Shown here in pieces: positions 60,082 through 64,000 of a DNA stretch of 64,000 bases. The stretch is from CADEFQ01 sp035433705 (GTDB taxonomy: Bacteria > Pseudomonadota > Gammaproteobacteria > Steroidobacterales > Steroidobacteraceae): positions 1 through 64,000 of the forward strand of contig DAORVK010000004.1 in NCBI GenBank assembly GCA_035433705.1, given 5' to 3'. Each line of letters starts with the position of its first letter. The stretch's first letter is position 1. The notes beneath the pieces are model-generated. The model worked only from the letters and a program-made list of their open reading frames with translations. It did not search any database and had not been told where the DNA came from. The translations under genes were made by a program, and so were the position numbers.

Positions 60082-60498
60082 ATGAAGGCTCTCAAGGGTA
60101 CGAAGACCGAACAGAATCTGAAGGACGCGTTTGCGGGGGAGTCCCAGGCCAACCGTCGCTATCTCTACTTCGCAGCCAAGGCCGATGTCGAAGGCTTCAA
60201 CGACGTCTCGGCCGTGTTCCGCTCGACGGCCGAAGGCGAGACCGGCCATGCCCACGGCCACCTCGAGTATCTCGAGGCGTCGGGCGATCCGGCCACGGGC
60301 CTGCCGATCGGTGACACGAAGCTGAACCTCAAGGCGGCGATCGCCGGCGAGACGCACGAGTACACCGACATGTATCCGGGCATGGCGAAGGCGGCGCGCG
60401 AAGAAGGCTTCGGTGAAATCGCCGACTGGTTTGAGACGCTGGCGAAGGCGGAGCGCTCGCACGCGAACCGCTTCCAGAAGGCCCTCGACACGCTGTGA
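60082..60498 (+). CDS. Rubrerythrin-family diiron protein (no rubredoxin domain)
   Basis: The 138-residue protein has a ferritin-like four-helix bundle with the ligand segments GESQANRRYLYFAAKAD, EGETGHAHGHLEYL, AGETHEYTDMYPGMAK and ETLAKAERSHANRF, the diiron site of rubrerythrins. The C-terminal rubredoxin domain of classical rubrerythrin is missing, so electrons must come from another protein, plausibly the Fe-S protein encoded next (ATG/TGA overlap of 4 bp). Expected to reduce peroxide in the cytoplasm. Confidence 0.92.
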   Translation: MKALKGTKTEQNLKDAFAGESQANRRYLYFAAKADVEGFNDVSAVFRSTAEGETGHAHGHLEYLEASGDPATGLPIGDTKLNLKAAIAGETHEYTDMYPGMAKAAREEGFGEIADWFETLAKAERSHANRFQKALDTL

Positions 60499-61853
60499 CG
60501 GGCAAGGCCGGCACGCGCGAGGGCAGCCTCGAGGCGCCCACGCGGCACCCGATCGACTGGCAGAACCCGGCGTTCTACGACGAGGCCGCGCTCGAGAAGG
60601 AACTCGAGCGCGTCTTTGATATCTGCCATGGCTGCCGGCGCTGCTTCGCGCTGTGCAACGCCTTTCCGACACTGTTCGATGCGATCGACGCGACCGGGAG
60701 CGGCGAGCTCGAAGGCGTCGACAAGCGGGTTTTCCAGGACGTGGTCGATCACTGCTACCTGTGCGACATGTGCTTCCTCACGAAGTGCCCGTACGTGCCG
60801 CCGCATCCGTTCAATGTCGACTTCCCGCACCTGATGCTGCGCGCCAAGGCCGTGAAGGCGAAGAAGGGCGGTACGCGGTTTCGCGACAGACTCCTGACCT
60901 CCACCGGCACGGTCGGTGCGCTGGCAGGCATTCCGGTTATCGCCGAAGTCGTGAACGCGGTGAACGGCACGAAAGCGGGCCGGGCCGTGCTCGAGAAGAC
61001 GCTCGGCGTCGATCGCACCGCGCCGCTGCCCAAGTACCACTCGCGCACGGGCCGCGCGCGAGCCCGGGCACAGGTTGCGCGCAGTCTCCGCAACGGAACT
61101 CTTGCCGTTACGCCGACCGAAGCGACGCGCGGCAAGGTGGCACTCTTCGTCACCTGCTACGGCAACCGGAATGAGACCGCGTTGCCCGAGGACCTCGTCG
61201 CGGTTTTCGCGCACAACGGTATCCCCGTGACCGTGGTCGGGAGCGAGAAGTGCTGCGGCATGCCGAAGCTCGAGCTCGGCGACCTCGAGACGGTGGCGCG
61301 CTACAAGGAGGCGAACATCCCGCGGCTCAAGGGGCTCGTCGACGCCGGTCACGACCTCGTCGCGCCGATTCCGTCGTGCGTGCTGATGTTCAAACAGGAG
61401 CTGCCGCTGATGTTTGCGGGCGACGCCGACGTGAAGGCAGTCGGGGAGGCGATGTTCGACCCGTTCGAGTACCTGATGCTGCGCCATAAGGCGGGGCTCC
61501 TGCGAACCGACTTCAAGGGCTCGCTCGGCAAGGTCAGTTATCACGTGCCCTGCCACCTGCGCGTGCAGAACATCGGGCTCAAGACGCGCGACCTGCTGCG
61601 CCTGGTGCCCGGCACCACGGTCGACGTGATCGAGCGCTGCTCGGGTCACAACGGCACCTATGCGGTGAAGAAGGAATATCGCGCAGCGTCAATGAAAATC
61701 GGCAAGCCCGTGATCGAACGGGTTGCAAACGCTGCGGCCGACCACTATTCGAGTGACTGCCCGATGGCCGGGCACCAGATCGCGAGCGGGCTCGAAAGCG
61801 CGCGTGAGCCGGAGCATCCGATGCGCCTCCTGCGCACGGCGTACGGCCTGTGA
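60495..61853 (+). CDS. Iron-sulfur oxidoreductase with two 4Fe-4S and CCG-type domains
   Basis: The 452-residue protein from GTG 60495 has two ferredoxin clusters: CHGCRRCFALCNAFP near residues 44-58 and CYLCDMCFLTKCPYVPP near 92-108. Two CCG-like heterodisulfide-reductase-type segments follow: KCCGMPKLEL, PSCVLMFKQELP, then PCHLRVQNIG and RCSGHNGTYAVKKEY. The layout resembles GlpC/HdrD. It is coupled to rubrerythrin upstream and to DUF3501 downstream by 4-bp overlaps. A role as electron donor to the rubrerythrin is inferred. Confidence 0.88.
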   Translation: MTGKAGTREGSLEAPTRHPIDWQNPAFYDEAALEKELERVFDICHGCRRCFALCNAFPTLFDAIDATGSGELEGVDKRVFQDVVDHCYLCDMCFLTKCPYVPPHPFNVDFPHLMLRAKAVKAKKGGTRFRDRLLTSTGTVGALAGIPVIAEVVNAVNGTKAGRAVLEKTLGVDRTAPLPKYHSRTGRARARAQVARSLRNGTLAVTPTEATRGKVALFVTCYGNRNETALPEDLVAVFAHNGIPVTVVGSEKCCGMPKLELGDLETVARYKEANIPRLKGLVDAGHDLVAPIPSCVLMFKQELPLMFAGDADVKAVGEAMFDPFEYLMLRHKAGLLRTDFKGSLGKVSYHVPCHLRVQNIGLKTRDLLRLVPGTTVDVIERCSGHNGTYAVKKEYRAASMKIGKPVIERVANAAADHYSSDCPMAGHQIASGLESAREPEHPMRLLRTAYGL

Positions 61854-62431
61854 CGGCGCTCACTCCGGCAGACCTGCTTTCGCTCGAGCAGTACGCGCGC
61901 GAACGCCCTGCGTTCCGCGAGCGCGCGATCGCGCACAAGCGTGCCCGCCGGCTCGCTGTCGGCCCGAATGCCACCTGGTGCTTCGAGGACCGCCTGACGA
62001 TCCAGTACCAGGTGCAGGAGATGCTGCGCGTCGAGCGCATCTTCGAGGTCGAAGGCATTGCGGACGAACTCGGCGCCTACAACCCGCTGATCCCCGACGG
62101 CAGCAACTGGAAGGTGACGCTGCTGATCGAGTTCGTCGACCCGGCCCTGCGCGCGCGGCGCCTCGCGGAGCTGCGCGGCATCGAGGCTCGTTGCTGGGTG
62201 CAGATCGCAGGCCATGAACGCGTTTTTGCGATCGCCGACGAAGACCTCGAACGCGAGAACGAGGAGAAGACCTCCGCGGTGCATTTCCTGCGCTTCGAGC
62301 TCGAAGGCACGATGATCGAAGCGGTGCGCGCGGGCGCGCCACTGCGCGCGGGCATCGATCATCCGCGCTACGCGCATGAGGTCGTGGTCGGTGACGCGAC
62401 GCGTCGTGCGTTGATCGAAGACCTGAAGTAA
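61850..62431 (+). CDS. DUF3501 family protein
   Basis: The 193-residue protein contains RAIAHKRARRLAVGPNATWCFEDRLTIQYQVQEMLRVER, NPLIPDGSNWKVTLLIEF and VHFLRFEL, the DUF3501 core. The family is uncharacterised. It typically sits beside rubrerythrin and this Fe-S protein; here GTG 61850 overlaps the Fe-S gene stop by 4 bp. It has no membrane segment. A single cysteine (NATWCFED) and several conserved Trp and Arg residues are visible. Confidence 0.87.
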   Translation: MTALTPADLLSLEQYARERPAFRERAIAHKRARRLAVGPNATWCFEDRLTIQYQVQEMLRVERIFEVEGIADELGAYNPLIPDGSNWKVTLLIEFVDPALRARRLAELRGIEARCWVQIAGHERVFAIADEDLERENEEKTSAVHFLRFELEGTMIEAVRAGAPLRAGIDHPRYAHEVVVGDATRRALIEDLK

Positions 62432-62436
62432 GGCGT

Positions 62437-62511
62437 TGGTGCCGGGTTTTCGGTTATTCGGTTATTTGGGTGCAGCACCCAAATAGCCGAATAACCGAAA
62501 ACCCGGCACCA
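62437..62511. repeat. 75-bp near-perfect inverted repeat between DUF3501 gene and parE
   Basis: Arms 62437-62473 and 62475-62511 are reverse complements over 37 bp around a single central A, with one G-T mismatch. The arms contain CGGGTTTTCGGTTATTCGG and end in GGGTGC at the centre. Transcribed, it would form a very stable hairpin. It is AT/GC mixed, unlike the surrounding coding DNA, and carries short internal repeats (TCGGTTAT twice). It may be a terminator, a REP-like element or a miniature transposon. Confidence 0.9.
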
Positions 62512-62540
62512 GGTTCGCTCTGATAAGATTCGCGCGCGCG

Positions 62541-64000
62541 ATGAGCCAGTCCTACACCGCCTCCGACATCGAAGTCCTCTCCGGCCTTGAGCCCGTGCGG
62601 CGCAGGCCGGGCATGTACACCGACACGAGTCGCCCGAATCACCTGGCGCACGAGGTGATCGACAACAGCGTCGACGAAGCGCTGGCCGGCCATTGCGACG
62701 AGATCACGGTCACGCTCTACACGGACGGTTCGTTCGAAGTGATCGACAACGGCCGCGGCATGCCGGTCGACATCCACCCGAAAGAGAAGGTGAGCGGCGT
62801 CGAGCTGATCCTCACGCGCCTGCATGCGGGCGGCAAGTTCTCTGACGCCGCCTACCAGTTCTCCGGTGGCCTGCATGGCGTGGGCGTGTCGGTGGTGAAC
62901 GCGCTCTCGACGCACCTCGAATGCTGGATCCGCCGCGGCGGCAAGGAATACAACATCAGCTTCAAGGACGGCAAGGTCGCCTCGAAGCTCGAAGTGATCG
63001 GTGCAGTGGGGCAGCGCAATACCGGCACTACCGTGCGTTTCTGGCCCGATCCGAAGTTCTTTGACGCCGGGAAATTCTCGGTCCCGCAGCTGCGACACGT
63101 GCTCAAGGCAAAGGCGGTGCTGTGCCCGGGTCTGCGCGTGAAGTTCACGAACGAGGCGAGCGGCGAGCAGGACGAGTGGTTTTTCACCGGCGACCTCGGC
63201 GCCTACCTGAACGATGAACTGGGCGACATCGAGCGGTTGCCGGCTGAACCGATCACGGGCAAGCGTGACGACGACAGTGACTCGGTGTCGTACGCACTCG
63301 CGTGGGTGCCGGGCGGTGGCGCGGCGGTGGCCGAGAGCTACGTCAATCTCATCCCGACCGTGGACGGCGGGACGCACGTCAATGGCCTGCGCGCGGGGCT
63401 TGTGAGCGCCGTGCGCGAGTTCTGCGAGTTCAGGAACCTCGTGCCGCGTGGCGTGAAGCTCACTGCCGAGGATGTCTGGGACAGGGTGAGTTTCGTGCTC
63501 TCGATCAAGATCCGCGAGCCGCAGTTTGCGGGGCAGATGAAGGCGCGGCTCGGTTCGCGCGATGCCGCGCAGCTCGTCGAAAGCTACGCGAAGGACGCGA
63601 TTGCGCTATGGCTCAACCAGCACCCGGAAGCCGGCGAGCGCATCGCGCAGTTCGCGATCGCGAACGCACAGGAGCGGCTGAAGGCTGCGCAGCGCGTGCA
63701 GCGCAAGCGCATCGCGAGCGGGCCGGCGCTGCCGGGCAAGCTCGCCGACTGCACCTCGCAGGACCCCGTGCACTCGGAGCTGTTCCTCGTGGAAGGCGAC
63801 TCGGCCGGCGGTTCGGCGAAGCAGGCGCGCGATCGTGAATTCCAGGCGATCATGCCGCTGCGTGGCAAGATCCTGAACACCTGGGAAGTCGACGCGCGCG
63901 ACATCGGCAATTCGCAGGAGGTGCACGACATCAGCGTTGCGCTCGGCATCGACGCAGGCTCGGCCGATCTCTCCGACCTGCGATACCACAAGGTCTGCAT
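62541..64000 (+). CDS. parE: DNA topoisomerase IV subunit B, 3' truncated by window end
   Basis: 486 residues are visible from ATG 62541. The GHKL ATPase domain has GLEPVRRRPGMYTDTSRPNHL, EVIDNSVDEALAGHCDEI, DNGRGMPVDIHP and GGLHGVGVSVVNALS. The S5/transducer and start of the TOPRIM domain (ADCTSQDP, LFLVEGDSAGGSAKQARDRE, LRGKILNTWEV) follow. The MYTDT and PNHLAHEVIDN wording is that of ParE rather than GyrB. It decatenates chromosomes with ParC. The frame continues past the edge. Confidence 0.95.
   Translation, partial: MSQSYTASDIEVLSGLEPVRRRPGMYTDTSRPNHLAHEVIDNSVDEALAGHCDEITVTLYTDGSFEVIDNGRGMPVDIHPKEKVSGVELILTRLHAGGKFSDAAYQFSGGLHGVGVSVVNALSTHLECWIRRGGKEYNISFKDGKVASKLEVIGAVGQRNTGTTVRFWPDPKFFDAGKFSVPQLRHVLKAKAVLCPGLRVKFTNEASGEQDEWFFTGDLGAYLNDELGDIERLPAEPITGKRDDDSDSVSYALAWVPGGGAAVAESYVNLIPTVDGGTHVNGLRAGLVSAVREFCEFRNLVPRGVKLTAEDVWDRVSFVLSIKIREPQFAGQMKARLGSRDAAQLVESYAKDAIALWLNQHPEAGERIAQFAIANAQERLKAAQRVQRKRIASGPALPGKLADCTSQDPVHSELFLVEGDSAGGSAKQARDREFQAIMPLRGKILNTWEVDARDIGNSQEVHDISVALGIDAGSADLSDLRYHKVC

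Overview
The window is a high-GC chromosomal segment from a gammaproteobacterium. The evidence is the gene order glyA-nrdR-ribD-ribE-ribBA-ribH-nusB-thiL, the order xseB-ispA-dxs-folE2, a DUF1820 gene next to a single-chain purL, EttA, TadA, ParE and a PEP-CTERM protein. It looks like a draft or metagenome scaffold: four runs of exactly 100 N interrupt genes. Two of these gaps (15869-15968 and 27555-27654) are flanked by identical sequence and are almost certainly unmerged contig overlaps. The other two (32676-32775 and 38044-38143) hide real sequence.

Layout. 1-5.9 kb: a truncated DUF1080 gene, a BNR-repeat protein, a MoaD/ThiS-type sulfur carrier, a MoeB-rhodanese activating enzyme, then a ferritin-like/VIT1 fusion, TerC and UspA. 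5.9-10 kb: an SNF2 helicase paired with a SWIM zinc-finger protein, then a toxin-antitoxin pair. 10-17.8 kb: an SDR, a periplasmic peroxiredoxin, a DUF885 hydrolase, two small membrane proteins, tadA, a LOG protein, a PEP-CTERM protein and mltF. 17.9-20 kb: tRNA-Ser(CGA) followed by a small accessory patch with a broken VIT-domain gene, a MerR regulator and ParDE.

20-27.1 kb: polyamine and arginine functions. These are carboxynorspermidine decarboxylase and dehydrogenase, then an Lrp/AsnC regulator divergent from ornithine cyclodeaminase and arginase. A VapBC module sits antisense against the arginase 3' end. 27.1-29.7 kb: an operon of a membrane protein, an atypical nitrilase and a secreted protein. 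29.9-35.2 kb: a two-component system, a second LOG protein, MarC, an orphan TagH-like FHA protein and DUF1820. 35.2-44 kb: purL, hutH, a LysR/pirin pair and ettA.

44-56 kb: an HDAC-like protein, glyA, nrdR, the riboflavin operon with nusB and thiL, a Ser/Thr kinase with a C-terminal cyclic-nucleotide-binding-type domain, an S9 peptidase and an FkbM methyltransferase. 56-60 kb: the overlapping operon xseB-ispA-dxs-folE2. 60-62.4 kb: a translationally coupled operon of rubrerythrin, an Fe-S oxidoreductase and DUF3501, with a promoter and a 15-bp palindrome in front. A 75-bp near-perfect inverted repeat separates this from parE (topoisomerase IV), which runs off the window.

Most of the window is ordinary core chromosome. 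The least explained parts are the rubrerythrin/Fe-S/DUF3501 operon, the sulfur-carrier cluster, the nitrilase trio, the tRNA-Ser patch and the 75-bp hairpin. I do not see a CRISPR array, prophage or intact insertion sequence.
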